Assembly (NCBI GenBank): GCA_020543525.1
Contig: JAHYIO010000039.1
Coordinates: forward strand, 2,108,001-2,172,000
Length of the DNA: 64,000 nt
DNA from: Coriolopsis trogii
Lineage: Eukaryota; Basidiomycota; Agaricomycetes; Polyporales; Polyporaceae
Reading direction: 5' to 3'
Shown here in pieces: positions 48,906 to 59,261 of the stretch (its first letter is position 1; each line of letters begins with the position of its first letter). The notes beneath the pieces were generated by a model. The model saw only the letters and a program-made list of their open reading frames with translations. It did not search any database and was not told the origin of the DNA. The translations under genes were made by a program, and so were the position numbers.

Positions 48906-49714
48906 CTGGAAGTCAGAAAGAAGAATCAACGCTAAGTCGAAAAGGTCATACCCCCAAGGGCTATCAGACGCGGGACGTCCAAAGACTAGACATCATATCA
49001 TTGATAGCAGTGCAGTTTCGTTGCGACAGTATAGCCATGATCGCCAATGGGCACAGCAGGGGTACTAAAACGGATAGGACTCTTCGAAGACAGTGACCTG
49101 TCAACACTCGCCTGCGAGTGACCATGGACAGAGAAGCGCGGCGTTACAAAGCGACAGCGTCGCCCATTTACGTACCGGTTCCAAGGATGAACGGATCATT
49201 TTCCCTCGTTGTGTTATGGAATAAGCCTTTGCATGATGGCGCCACAGACCACAGACCGTCGTGGAGCTTGACTTGAAGTTTTGCATCATCGAGTGCCGAC
49301 CGCATGACCGATAGAATTCCCCTTGAGGTGGTGGAAAGACGAGTATACCTGCGGAAAACACAGCGGAAGAACGCCCACTGTCGACGTATGACAGCTGTAT
49401 ACAAACAAGGAGACAGCGGCGGTTCGTTATCTGAAATGTCGTAAGGGCTGCCACAAATGCTCCCCAGGTGGGACCGCCCCCATGTGACCGGCTGTAGCTA
49501 GTGGACAAGGACAGACGCCAGATGCCGACCGACCTGTTGAGGTGTCGACTCAGCATAATAACCATGAGCAATGCCAACGGACGTACCTTACACGAAACTG
49601 ACCCTTCGTTGGGAGGGGCGCAATCCAGAGGTCCTTCATTTCGCAGCCGCTCGTAGCCCCGATTGAAGATGGAAAATAAATACAACGATCATACATAAAT
49701 TTGCAAGGCAAAGT
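48906..49714. other. Unresolved 5' region / spacer
   Basis: May hold the first exon of the chimeric gene: minus-strand ATG 49125 begins a basic-then-hydrophobic leader (V-L-S-V-L-V-P-L-L-C-P-L-A-I-M) followed by a stop about 50 codons on, with no clear donor site. Minus-strand sequence at 49190-49360 is bounded by a good acceptor-like and donor-like site but shows no recognised motif. Confidence 0.35.
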
Positions 49715-51521
49715 TCAAAGTACCGAATCGTGACCGTGCACGCCAGAACTCGGCAGCAACATGGTGTTCTGACTCTCTCTGTTCTGAGCATGCACCTCAC
49801 CGCCGCGAGTAGCATCGCAATCAACACCAGAAGGCGCCGCCCTACTCTTCGCGCTGTCCTTGCTCGAGCGCTTGAAGCCTTGCACCTTCCACTGTACTCG
49901 CGGGGGACGAACGCTCTGCTTGAAGCGTGCGAGGAACATCGCGTCCGCAGGCCGCGTTGGCAGCGGTCCCGGAAGCGGCGGCGGTGGTGGGGGCGTCGGC
50001 GGCTCCGCATACTGGGAGCCTCTAAGACTTCCGATGATGTACAGCGTCGAGCCGGTCGCGCCGGACGTCCTGGGAGAGATGGGAGATGTGGGAACTTCGG
50101 CCACTCTACTGCCTACAGGCTGCCGAATGGTTCTGGCAGACGCCCCGAAGGGCCTGTACCTGCTCCCTGTGCCCCCATCTGTCTGAGAGAGCTTCTCCCG
50201 AAGAGGGGACGTGTGATACGCTTCGACTTCTGATGGTGTCGGGGACGGAAGCCTGAGCGGGAGGCCTGTGAACAGTTCCCTGCCATGTGAGCAGATCGTA
50301 GGCAAGGGTGGGGATGGGACATGTCAACTACGCACCGCCCGGTTCGACCTTACGCATGCGGGAGAAGAGTCTGGGGAACCGGAAGACGATGTGATGATCT
50401 GTGCTTGATGATGGACGACGGCGTTGCATGAATACGAGAAGAAGTGCGCAGAGGGCAGTTATGATCCCGAGCACTCCGACCACGAGCCCGGCAAGGGCGC
50501 TGGAATTGTTGCTAGGAGTTCGTGGAGATGTTGCTGGGTCAGACATAGACGAGTATTGCCAACGAATGCCATCAACCGATATGGTAGGTGCCGGTATGGA
50601 TGTAGTATTCGATGGCGACGAGTTCGACGAAGGGGTGGATGATAGTGTCAGGTCCAGAGAGGGGCAATTGCTGTGCGCGAGGCTGACCAGGCTGACCGAA
50701 GTTATGGTTACTGGGCCATGAGACACTGTGACGGTCTCGGTGACGGTAGACGGTGGAAGTATTGTAATTCCTAGCGTACATTCGGACGTCTGGGTCGGTG
50801 GTGCAGTTAAGGCTCGAAGCGCACTCGAGGTCGAGGTCGATGTCGGTGTCGATGTCGGTGTCGTGGTCGGTGTCGGGGTCGATGTCGATGTCGATGTCGA
50901 TGTCAGAGTGGAAGTAACAGTGTGGAATACGGTCAATGTGGTCGTCGTTCGGTGATGGGTACCAATCACTCCCTCGAAGTCGTCCACAGACCCAGTGATC
51001 CCTGTCATGCTCAGCCTGCGTGCCGTAGTCGGAGCGTCGCAGCTAAGAGAGCTCTCCTGCTGTGGCTCGTCAGGAGAATGTTGGAGGAGGCCCACGCTAT
51101 ACGAGACGATGATGCCCGAGGGCTGCAATCTCACGACAAAGGAAGTAAGGATTGCGCGAAACGACAAGACATGGCACGTACCTTGATTACTCCAGTCGAG
51201 AGTCCGACCCCAAGCCGTGACCACTACTCTGACCGAAGGGACCAGCGTACGACCTGCGTACAGTGTTCAAGCGCTACCCGAAATCTTGTGTCAAGGCGTT
51301 CGGTGCGCAAAGAGAGCAAACGCCTGTTTCGCGCTCTGCGAAGACTTCGCCGAAAGATTGCTAGATCGATCCAGCCGGTCCTGCTTGAAGGTTGTAGGTC
51401 AGTGGAGACGCGACAACGAAGGCAGAGACCCATACCTTTGCGAGGGTTGCGAGACAATCCCAATCGCATGCATCTGCGAATATAAGGTGGTGACAATGAA
51501 CGAGACCAGCGCGAGAAGTAT
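49715..51521 (-). CDS. Ser/Thr-rich single-pass membrane protein without the PPPY tail (TM3)
   Basis: The 3' part is clear. The exon down to 50328 holds a long Thr/Ser/Pro stalk, T-I-T-S-V-S-L, N-rich sequon-bearing sequence (S-N-S-S-P-S-N-T-T), one membrane span (L-A-G-L-V-V-G-V-L-G-I-I-T-A-L-C-A-L-L-L-V-F) and Q-R-R-R-P. A ~50-base intron (gtagtt...ggcag) leads into a ~195-residue cytoplasmic exon ending at 49715, with a proline run (P-T-P-P-P-P-P-P-L-P-G-P-L-P). Upstream exons include R-V-V-V-T-A-W-G-R-T-L-D-W-S-N-Q and, near 51520-51480, a signal-like I-L-L-A-L-V-S-F-I-V-T-T-L-Y-S. The true ATG was not found. It sits inside the DGGVRLAGGP array and has the same build, but lacks that tail box. 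A surface sensor or mucin-like coat protein is likely; nothing more specific can be said. Confidence 0.65.
50827..50904. repeat. Thirteen imperfect tandem hexamers (GATGTC / GGTGTC type) in the TM3 stalk
   Basis: Consecutive six-base units ending in gtc (gaggtc, gatgtc, ggtgtc, gtggtc, ggggtc) are counted from 50827 to 50904, the last four being identical gatgtc. On the coding (minus) strand they give alternating Thr-Ser and Thr-Pro residues, so the repeat directly sets stalk length. Confidence 0.9.
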
Positions 51522-51940
51522 TCTTTAGGCGCTACACCGACATCTAGCCAGACCATAATGAAGGAACCGGAAGACCACGAGTCCTCGAACTATCAGAAAA
51601 GGAGCGCACCGGCGGTGCGATGTCAACTTGACTGATCAGCATACACTTATCCCACGAAAGACCGAGAAGATCGACCGCGGCCCTATCCAGATGTGATGCC
51701 ACAAGTCATTCAAACCGCGGTGAAGATGTTCTGTCCAGGGCCTAGACGTCATTGCAACAACTGGTCGCATAGGAACAATACTGGTATATGGAAATGCGGA
51801 AGCCGCATACACCACTACCAGTTGCCAGCGTCTCTACAAGAACGAGCGAGCACCAAACACAATCCGATAGAGACTCAGAAGGGGATAGAAGCCGAACAAG
51901 CCTATGGGTGAGAACCTTCCGCGACCGATGCTGTTTGCCT
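51522..51940. other. Short spacer
   Basis: 3' flank of TM4 and possible promoter of TM3. No gene seen. Confidence 0.5.
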
Positions 51941-53617
51941 TCAATACAGCCGGTAGGGAGGAGGGAGCGTCAGCGTCGCCCAGCTCCCAACAGCAGATGT
52001 ATCCCGCTGGTGCCCATGCACGTATCCGGCTGGAGGGCCACCTGCGAGTCGCACACCGCCATCAATTTCGCACATAACGGGAATGTGTGCATCGAAGGGC
52101 GCCACCTCTTGCGTCAAGAGAGGGTCATGCGCAGACGTGATTGCGTTCCCTGGGGCGCCCATAACTCGAGCGCTTGTGGTAGTATGGGGAAGACACTCGG
52201 AGGTAGATATCGGCAATGTCCTCGTTCTGAGCTTCGTCATAGCGAACGCAAGGGGACGACGCTCGTCTGCATCCGCGTTACGGAGAGGACCAGGATCTGC
52301 AGCAGCAGAACGTGTCGGCTCAGGGATTACGGAGTCCAGATCGTGGGTGTCTAGGTCCGTGACTGGGTCTAACGATTCCGTTTCAGCCTCACGAATCCTT
52401 CTGGTGGTATTTCGAAATGTACGCTTGAGATCAGGAGGCTCGGATGCGTAGACTGCAGAGAAGGACACGCGTGGGGTGGAAGTTTCATGCTCTGCGAGAA
52501 AGTTCAGTTTGCGAAACGGCGCAGATCCACAATTTAGAGGTACTCACCGGCGCGCTGGTTGGCGACAGAATTCACGACCCTCGGTTTTGATTGCGCCTGC
52601 TTGGCTCTCCGAGCCGACACAAGCAGAATCACTACCACCACAAACACTCCGCCTACTACAGCGCCGATGATCAACGCAATATTAGGGGTGCTATGGTGTG
52701 GCGGCAGAGGCAGGTCGGTCGGCGAAAGAGTCTGCGTGACGACGCTAGTGGATGCCTCAGAACCAAAGCTCAGGTGGGTGACGGAAGCCGAGATGGGGAC
52801 GATCGAGGTGCTGATTGTCCTACCGACCGAAGAAGAGGCATGCGTTGTAGACGCCTTCACTTTGCCCATGGATCCGGAGATGTTCATCACTGTACTGCTC
52901 AGAGTCGCCACCGTACTCGTCAACTGGCGTGGAAGCGTCAGGGCAGAGTTGACTGTATCGTCCGGAGGGCTGGACGGAGACTGCACCAGAGTACTCGACG
53001 CGACATCAATAGATGTCTGTGAAGACGTAGTCGGCAAGCTGATCGGGGCTGATAGAGCATGCGGGAAACCTGGTCCCTCGTGAATGCAGCTGTCGTCGTC
53101 GCTGCCTTCCACGGTGTAGGTGTCGGACTGGAATGTCGCACCATTTGCATCGGTAAGGGTGAACTGAACGACCGTCCCACCAGGGACGTCGGTGTGCCAT
53201 TTGTATGAGGGGAAGTTCTGTAGGATCGAGTACTTTCCTGACACCGAGGAGCTTTCCCCGGCGGTGATCTGCAAATGAAACGGGCTCTGTCCGCTATCCC
53301 AGCTGACGAGTGTCGGCAGGCACTGTGTGGGAGGTAGTGGGGATATTTGAACACTGAGAGGAGAACCATCTCGTCTTGCTCGCGCCACCTGGTCGGGAGA
53401 GCGCAAGACCATCTGTGGCGGTCGACAGGAACGTAACCGAGCTGGAGGAGTATACGTGATCAGGACCAAACGAGCGCATGGCATAAGACCCGCAACGTAC
53501 CTTGAACTCGAGAAGAATGGACCATGAAGCTCAGCGGTACGCATATACGCGAGGCCACAGCAAAGGACAGGAGAGCATCGTCAAGAGCCAGAGCGTAAAT
53601 CGTCTATATTGCAACAT
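51941..53617 (-). CDS. Single-pass membrane protein with PPPY tail (member TM4)
   Basis: The likely start is ATG 53617, giving a signal peptide (R-R-F-T-L-W-L-L-T-M-L-S-C-P-L-L-W-P); an intron then leads into the main exon, whose frame is open from 53544 to 52534. The luminal domain has T-Q-C-L-P-T-L-V-S-W-D-S-G-Q-S-P-F-H-L, Y-K-W-H-T-D-V-P-G-G-T-V-V-Q-F and S-D-D-D-S-C. A Ser/Thr stalk, one span (A-L-I-I-G-A-V-V-G-G-V-F-V-V-V-V-I-L-L) and S-A-R-R-A-K follow. A 59-base intron (about 52498-52556, gtgagt...tcgcag) connects to the tail, which ends I-D-G-G-V-R-L-A-G-G-P ... L-T-L-P-P-P-Y-R-L-Y. The luminal fold recurs in TM5 and TM6. Exact signal-exon splice is unsettled. Role as for TM1: a probable surface protein with a WW-binding tail. 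Confidence 0.8.
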
Positions 53618-54600
53618 AGCCAGAGGATGGAAGCACCAGGGGTGCACTTCATAGCATTCATTGATCAGTATTTCGAACATTAAACAGTGACATTGGGCAA
53701 CATAAATCGACCTCAAAGTTCCATAGACATCGGAAGGCACCATTCAAGACCACAATCAGTCACCTGCAACTCTCGGAATGCAAGACGAGGCAGTGGATCC
53801 GCGGAGATCGCAGCCGATCTGCCCTCACCGACTCCATTTTCGACGATATGACCCCGGATACGCTGAAGACTCACCTGTGCGCATCCGTCCAAGATGCGAC
53901 TGCGTAGAACACCAAGTGCTAACCAAGAGGGATGTCGATAAGCCATACCCACAGCTATGCTTGCAAGCCCATATCCGCCCGCCGAGGGAAGGTGGCCACA
54001 TTGCCGCTAGCCATCCACAAACGGCTTCTTCAGAAGGCAAGTCTCGCAAGGTGTGGAGTTGTCGGAAACCAGGCCAGTGAAGACTCTTGAATGCAATGCT
54101 TGAATCTTGAGTTCCAACTAACATATCCAACGGAAGCCTCAGGGAATAGGCAGATGAAGAGAAGCAGATGGAGCACGGATACACCTGGAAGCGAGACGAA
54201 GAACACGGATGAGAGATCGCACATCGTCAATCGGTACGCCAGATTCACAGCCATGCGATGTACGAGCTTGTCGGAGAGCCAATGGACGGATACTCAACAG
54301 AGGGCGCGAGCGGGAAGGGAGAGGTACAAAACACTCGCGACGACTCGGAGCGACGACAAAACCTGCTTGAGCGCCCGATGTGCCACGTGCCCCCGTCCGG
54401 GTGGGCTCTTCGATACCTGGTCCACCCAACTCACTTCAGGTCGGACAGATACTTCTCACGGGGAGACGAAACGTAGTAAGTGAAAGTCGTTTGGTATTTA
54501 GCAGCAGCAGCACATAAGTAGCCCAGTTACAGCAAACACTCAGCAGGATGCTCGGCACCCGATAATTACACCCAATAATCTTAACGTCTTCTCATCCAGC
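53618..54600. other. Intergenic spacer
   Basis: Promoter side of TM4 and 3' flank of the secreted-protein gene. Small frames on both strands lack motifs. gcagcagcagcac near 54502 is a short CAG run. Confidence 0.5.
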
Positions 54601-56135
54601 TCATGCGACAGTGAAGCTGCGCCCATGTCAGAAACGTATACGATGTCTAGTGAAGAAAGCAGCACTCACTAGGACATGTCATCGAGGGACCCGTGCTGGG
54701 CAATAGCCACGAGCGCAGGCTGGTGGTTCGCCGCCGAGTTAATCGTCGCGATACGGTACACACCAGCCGGGAGACCGCCCGGAACCACCGACGAGAGGAC
54801 ACCGTTGACCGCCTGCTCGTTCAAGCCCTTGAAGAACGCGAACCCTTGGCTCGGGTCAAGCGGCGCCGTAGAGTCGAGCGACGGGAGCTTCTCGATGACG
54901 ATGTGCGAGTGCCCGATGATCAGGCCCTGGTCGTCCACCGTCTGCGGCGCGGAGAAGTACGCCTCGTTCGGGTTCGTGAAGAAGCCCGTGTGCAGGTTCT
55001 TGATCGCGAGCTGGACCGTGAAGTCCTGGTTGGCAGGGATAGTCGCTCCGTTCTTGGGGTTCACGAACTTGCACGACGGCATGTGCGCTGTGGACGGGAT
55101 GACACCCATCGGCGCCGGGTTACACGAGCCCTCCTTGATCTGCAGGCCGTTCGTGATCTTCAAGTTTGGCACTGTGGCACAAAAGTTGATGAAGTTGTTC
55201 GACGACGTGATCGATGGGACCTGTCCCGCCGTAGGCTGGTCCTGGCCGTCGTTCTGGAATCCCGTAGCGATGACAGATTGGAGGAGCGTCAACGACGACT
55301 GCGGGTCGTCAGACTTCGCTGCAGTGCCCTGGTTGCCAACATTGTTGCCCGCGGTAACGGATGCCTGTGATGAACGTCAGCGGACTCTACACAGGTAAAG
55401 AGCTCTGGATGTAAGGCATACAGGAGGAGCGGCCTGCGTGGCATTGGCAGCTTGCGTGGCATTGGACGCTTGCGTGGCATTGGCAGCTTGTGTCGCACTA
55501 GCAGCTTGTGTTCCACTTGCAGCTGTCGCGGAAGCAGCCTTTGCAGTTGCCGCGTCGGTACTCTGCGCCTGGTTCTTGCCGCCCTTCGACTGGTTTTTGC
55601 CGCCCTTTGAACCAGAGGAGTTGTTAGAAGAGCCGGCCGAAGTGGCACCGGTGGCGGCGATGCGCTGGTCGCGATCCTGAGCACTCGTGCAGGTGATGGT
55701 CGTCCCCGGCGAGTTCACGAGGGGCAGAGCAGCGCAGCTAAGGGTGCCTCTCGTAAGGCGCCATACCAAAACGTCACGGCGCGAGATGCACGCCCGAGCA
55801 CTCACACCAAAGTAGCAGCGCACGACTGCACCACGAACTTGCCCCCCACGCACTGCGCAAACTTCTCATCCACGCACGCGATATCGCCCGCCTGACACGG
55901 AGAGGATGCGGTCAGGGTCTTGAACTTGTTGCTGAACAAAGAGTAAAGTGGCAAAGATGTCAGTCACTATTTATAGAACAAAGACGAACCATGACCGTGG
56001 CGGGAGAGACACTCACTTCAGCGCGATCGCGTCCTGCCCGTTTTGCTTGGTGAACCCAGCCCGCCTACCGAGAAAGCTCGGGCGCGCGGAGGCCGCGACC
56101 GCGAGCGAGAGAGCAACAAAAGCGGAGGTCTTCAT
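54601..56135 (-). CDS. Secreted modular protein with Cys-rich N-terminal module and conserved C-terminal domain
   Basis: Exons: ATG 56135-56017, then from about 55934, 55737 and 55369, and a last exon of 16 bases at 54601-54616. The signal peptide is M-K-T-S-A-F-V-A-L-S-L-A-V-A-A-S-A, followed by a short pro-like stretch. A Cys module (S-S-P-C-Q-A-G-D-I-A-C-V-D ... Q-C-V-G-G-K-F-V-V-Q-S-C ... L-V-C) resembles the carbohydrate-binding type often seen in fungal secreted proteins. Next come a Gly/Asn/Lys and Ala-Thr-Gln-rich linker and the domain S-V-I-A-T-G-F-Q-N-D-G-Q ... I-N-F-C-A-T-V ... G-S-C-N-P-A-P-M-G ... G-H-S-H-I-V-I-E ... Y-R-I-A-T ... N-H-Q-P-A-L-V. A 53-base intron (gtgagt ... ctgac ... 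gcag) inside the Tyr codon adds Y-F-T-V-A and stop. Homologs are widespread in agaricomycetes and sometimes mislabelled as ribosomal; function unknown, probably wall or matrix. Confidence 0.85.
55432..55521. repeat. Five 18-base tandem units in the linker of the secreted protein
   Basis: Units of the form gcttgcgtggcattggca are counted at 55432, 55450, 55468, 55486 and 55504; the last two have drifted. On the coding strand each unit gives six residues of Ala-Asn-Ala-Thr-Gln-Ala type, so unit number sets linker length. Confidence 0.92.
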
Positions 56136-57752
56136 GACGTCGAGCCGGAGAGGGAACGTGACAGGTAAAGGAGCGTACGGCGATCTACGTCGGGCGTGCA
56201 AAGGAGAGAGTGGACACCGGGTCGCTGCAGAATACCAAGTCGACAGACACTTGAAGAGACGATCACAGATCGTAAGAGGAGAAGGTGATACAGGAGTATG
56301 AAGGCACAGAGACCGCACGCAGGCACCTTATATACCAACCATCGCAATGGAAGCATGGTCTGTTTGTTGTCCATATGTGGCCATCGTCTTCTCCTATACG
56401 GAGCTTGTAACGCTGGATGCCGAAGCCGAGCGCTATCGGGAATTCAGCAGAGTGACGAACTGTCCGTGGTGGGATGTTGGGGGCATGCCGAGTGCGGTGT
56501 CAGAGCGGCCAGCGTTCTTCCATCCCATCCCCAGGAGAACGTACACAGATTCTATGTCGTGCGCGCTGTTGCGCTTCGCCCTCGGCGACAGTGCCCTGCA
56601 GCTCCGTACCCATCTATCTGGTAGATTGGGCCATGCCGAACAGAAATCAAGCCGTGTCGACACTGTTCGCAACGAATCTTGTTTGCAGTGCATCAGAGTG
56701 GCCGTCGAGACAACGCCTCGAATCGTACAGTCGGTCGCGCCGGCATACATAGCACATGCAATTCGAGATTATGGGCATACTCTAGACGTTCGTTCAAGAG
56801 GTAAGTCAATTGCAGAGATACGACATAAAAGATAGACGAACGTTCGGTTTTGATGAGGTGAAGGAATACTCTCACGCTGCATTACGGATAGGCCCAATCT
56901 GCGAGCAAGGATAGGCTGAGCGAACAAGGATAGGCTGAGCATCCGAAATGCAGTGGTATAGTCACGAGTACCTGCTGTGCCAGGGGAGAAACTCATCTTG
57001 CTGGTATTCGGAATACTGAATGTCGACCCGGGCGGCGGTGATGCTCGCTTTTCCTTAGCAACTGCGACGTCCCTGAACCCTAAGTATAGACGGAGAGTGA
57101 GTTGTCCGGGTGTAGGCTCCGAATCCGACGTCAACGATGTAACCGATCCTGTCCACGTACGCATTGCATGAACACACATCTCGGTATACTCATGGCAGAT
57201 TGTGACCGATCTGATACCTGTCGAGCTCGAGACAGGCAGGGAAAGAGTCACATCTGCTGGACAGATAGATAGGGAAGGAGGCTGATGCGACCTGTTGCTG
57301 GTAAGCTGACCCCCGAACATACGCGCCAATCTTGACAGTTACGGTATACTGGTGCCCCCATCCCTAGTACGCGTGCGATCCGTGAGAAGAGTGGCTGAAA
57401 TGACACTCCTCGTCTTCCTACTGGAGCGATTAGTTCGTCTAGTATGCATCCTAGGGTTCAGCTACTCAGTTTCCACCGCGCATAGGATTCACACTCACTC
57501 CGTTATGACGTTCGTCCGCTACCCTGTCTCTCAGCACAAGTCGCGACTCGAGGCGGCGAGAGTTCAAACCAGTGCTGCCGGAGAGGATCTCAGGCGGTGG
57601 GTACGCAGCGCATCACATCGGAGGTGCCACTCAGCGCCCCGCGCGAACGTAAAAAAAAACGAATGATTGAAACAGCAAAAACAGAGTATAGTTACAAACG
57701 CACCGGAGCACGCCCGCATGACAGACAGAAACCACGATCCGAGGCCACATCG
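56136..57752. other. Intergenic spacer
   Basis: Promoter of the secreted-protein gene and 3' flank of TM5. A minus-strand frame at 56433-56750 has the string S-A-H-D-I-E-S-V-Y-V-L-L, faintly like fungal protein-kinase (FunK1) relics, and one at 56769-57329 is Ser/Pro-rich; neither can be extended into a gene. No other content noted. Confidence 0.4.
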
Positions 57753-59261
57753 TCAGTAGCGCTGGTATGGAGGGGGTAGAATCACCGTCTCGACCTCGCA
57801 CATACCGTCCACGGCATTCGCCTCCTCTCCAGGAGGTCCTCCAGCCAGTCGGACTCCGCCGTCTACCTCGTAGGCGAAGCGGGACCCCGTACTCTCTTCC
57901 CCCCATTGCGAAGCTTCCAACGACACGCGGCCCTGTGAGAGCGACGATGATGGTGCGTGCGTATTGACGTCGCACGCCTGCGGAGTGAGCACGGACGGTG
58001 ATAGATCCATCGCGCGTGTGCTGGGTATCGTATCCGCCTCCATGTGCTGCTTCTCATTGACAAGGTAGGTAGGCCGGGTATCCTGCACCGTGGAGAGAGG
58101 GGACGGGATATGGCTGCTAATGGACTCCACGACAGGCGTCAGCGAATGCCCAAGGTCTTCATAGGTGATTCCCAGTGTGTGGCCAAGTACGGTCTCATTG
58201 GAGAGCACTGCCTGTCGTGATGGGAGAAACAGCCTCGACGGGGGCTCGGTCGTGGAGGATATATCGGATATGAGGACGGAAGTCGTCCTCGACGGGCTGT
58301 GTCGTGCTGTAGGACTAGGCTCAGTACCCAAATACCACGGATTCGATTCACGGCGCGTGGAAGACCCACCTCGCTCTCCCGTGGCCTTCGAGCATCTGCG
58401 CTTACTTCTCCGATAGAAGACAGCGGACAGCGCCAGAACGATTGCCGCACATCCGACGACAAGGCCAAGTATCAGGCCTGTGTTCGGCCAATGGCTGGAC
58501 GACCCGGGTTGTAACTCGGCGACCGCGGTGGGAGACGAGGCCGACAGCGTCGTACTGAGTATCCCTAGTTCAGAACTGCTTGAGCTAGAAGCTTCATAAT
58601 GCAGGGAGGTAGTGATGCTTGTAGAGGTCGCGTCGTTGCTACGACCACTAGCAATGTTGGAGGATGGAAAACTCAGCGGTGGAGTAGGCGACGAGGCTGA
58701 TGACTGGGACGACGATCTCGAGGATGATGGTTCCGTGGGACTCGATGTATAAGAATTTGTGGCTGAGTGTCCAGACGCTGTTGTAGACTCATCGGCCTCT
58801 GTGGTTGTCAAAGGCGTCTGGGGTACGGGTGGTCGCGGCGTGGGTGAAGTCGTTGATGTCTCAGAAGGGTGGGGTCCAGTCGGCGACGGGTCTATTCGTT
58901 CCACATTGAGACAGTTGTTGTCAGTGCTCAAGCCTACAATCCTGGTGCCGCCACCTGGTATCCCGCCCCGAGGGATGACCGAAATCCGAACAACAGTGCC
59001 TGCGAGAACATTCGTATCCCAAGTATAAGAGTTCGCCGCTATGTTCACCAAGAATGGACCCCCATTGCTGATGGAAAACACATACGGCGGAGCCCCACCA
59101 CTCCACCGTATCGTGGTTGGGCGGCATTGCTGTATATCCGCAGGGACAACGATATCGACCTCGTCAAGGAGGCGGGCGGCTGCAGGGGGGCATATGGCTG
59201 ACAAAAGCCAGGCATGACACCAGAGTAGGAGGAGATTGGCTGTTTGAAGTAATGGATTCAT
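57753..59261 (-). CDS. Single-pass membrane protein with PPPY tail (member TM5), intronless
   Basis: One uninterrupted 502-codon frame from ATG 59261. The signal peptide L-L-L-L-W-C-H-A-W-L-L-S-A-I-C is followed by the luminal domain (I-Q-Q-C-R-P-T-T-I-R-W-S-G-G-A-P-P-Y-V-F-S-I, S-Y-T-W-D-T-N-V-L-A-G-T-V-V-R-I, T-D-N-N-C). Then come a ~130-residue Ser/Thr/Pro stalk, one span (G-L-I-L-G-L-V-V-G-C-A-A-I-V-L-A-L) and Y-R-R-S-K-R-R. The ~200-residue tail ends V-D-G-G-V-R-L-A-G-G-P-P-G-E ... V-I-L-P-P-P-Y-Q-R-Y. It is the clearest full-length family member and a good reference for domain limits. Relatives TM1, TM2, TM4 and TM6 all carry an intron just after the membrane span; this gene has none. 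Predicted plasma-membrane or wall sensor-like protein, function unknown. Confidence 0.9.
   Translation of the reverse strand: MNPLLQTANLLLLWCHAWLLSAICPPAAARLLDEVDIVVPADIQQCRPTTIRWSGGAPPYVFSISNGGPFLVNIAANSYTWDTNVLAGTVVRISVIPRGGIPGGGTRIVGLSTDNNCLNVERIDPSPTGPHPSETSTTSPTPRPPVPQTPLTTTEADESTTASGHSATNSYTSSPTEPSSSRSSSQSSASSPTPPLSFPSSNIASGRSNDATSTSITTSLHYEASSSSSSELGILSTTLSASSPTAVAELQPGSSSHWPNTGLILGLVVGCAAIVLALSAVFYRRSKRRCSKATGERGGSSTRRESNPWYLGTEPSPTARHSPSRTTSVLISDISSTTEPPSRLFLPSRQAVLSNETVLGHTLGITYEDLGHSLTPVVESISSHIPSPLSTVQDTRPTYLVNEKQHMEADTIPSTRAMDLSPSVLTPQACDVNTHAPSSSLSQGRVSLEASQWGEESTGSRFAYEVDGGVRLAGGPPGEEANAVDGMCEVETVILPPPYQRY

Noticed and set aside
49101..49685. Minus-strand frame of 194 codons between the chimeric gene and TM3
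   Set aside because: Translation lacks motifs, and good splice-like sites inside it argue against a single exon; kept only as an unresolved 5' region.
51224..51556. Minus-strand frame reading into an Arg-rich protein upstream of TM3
   Set aside because: Another frame of the same DNA gives a signal-peptide-like sequence followed by a good donor site, which fits TM3 better.
56433..56750. Possible FunK1 protein kinase fragment
   Set aside because: Only a single short H-D-I-E-S-like string; no catalytic loop, DFG-like or glycine-rich loop nearby.
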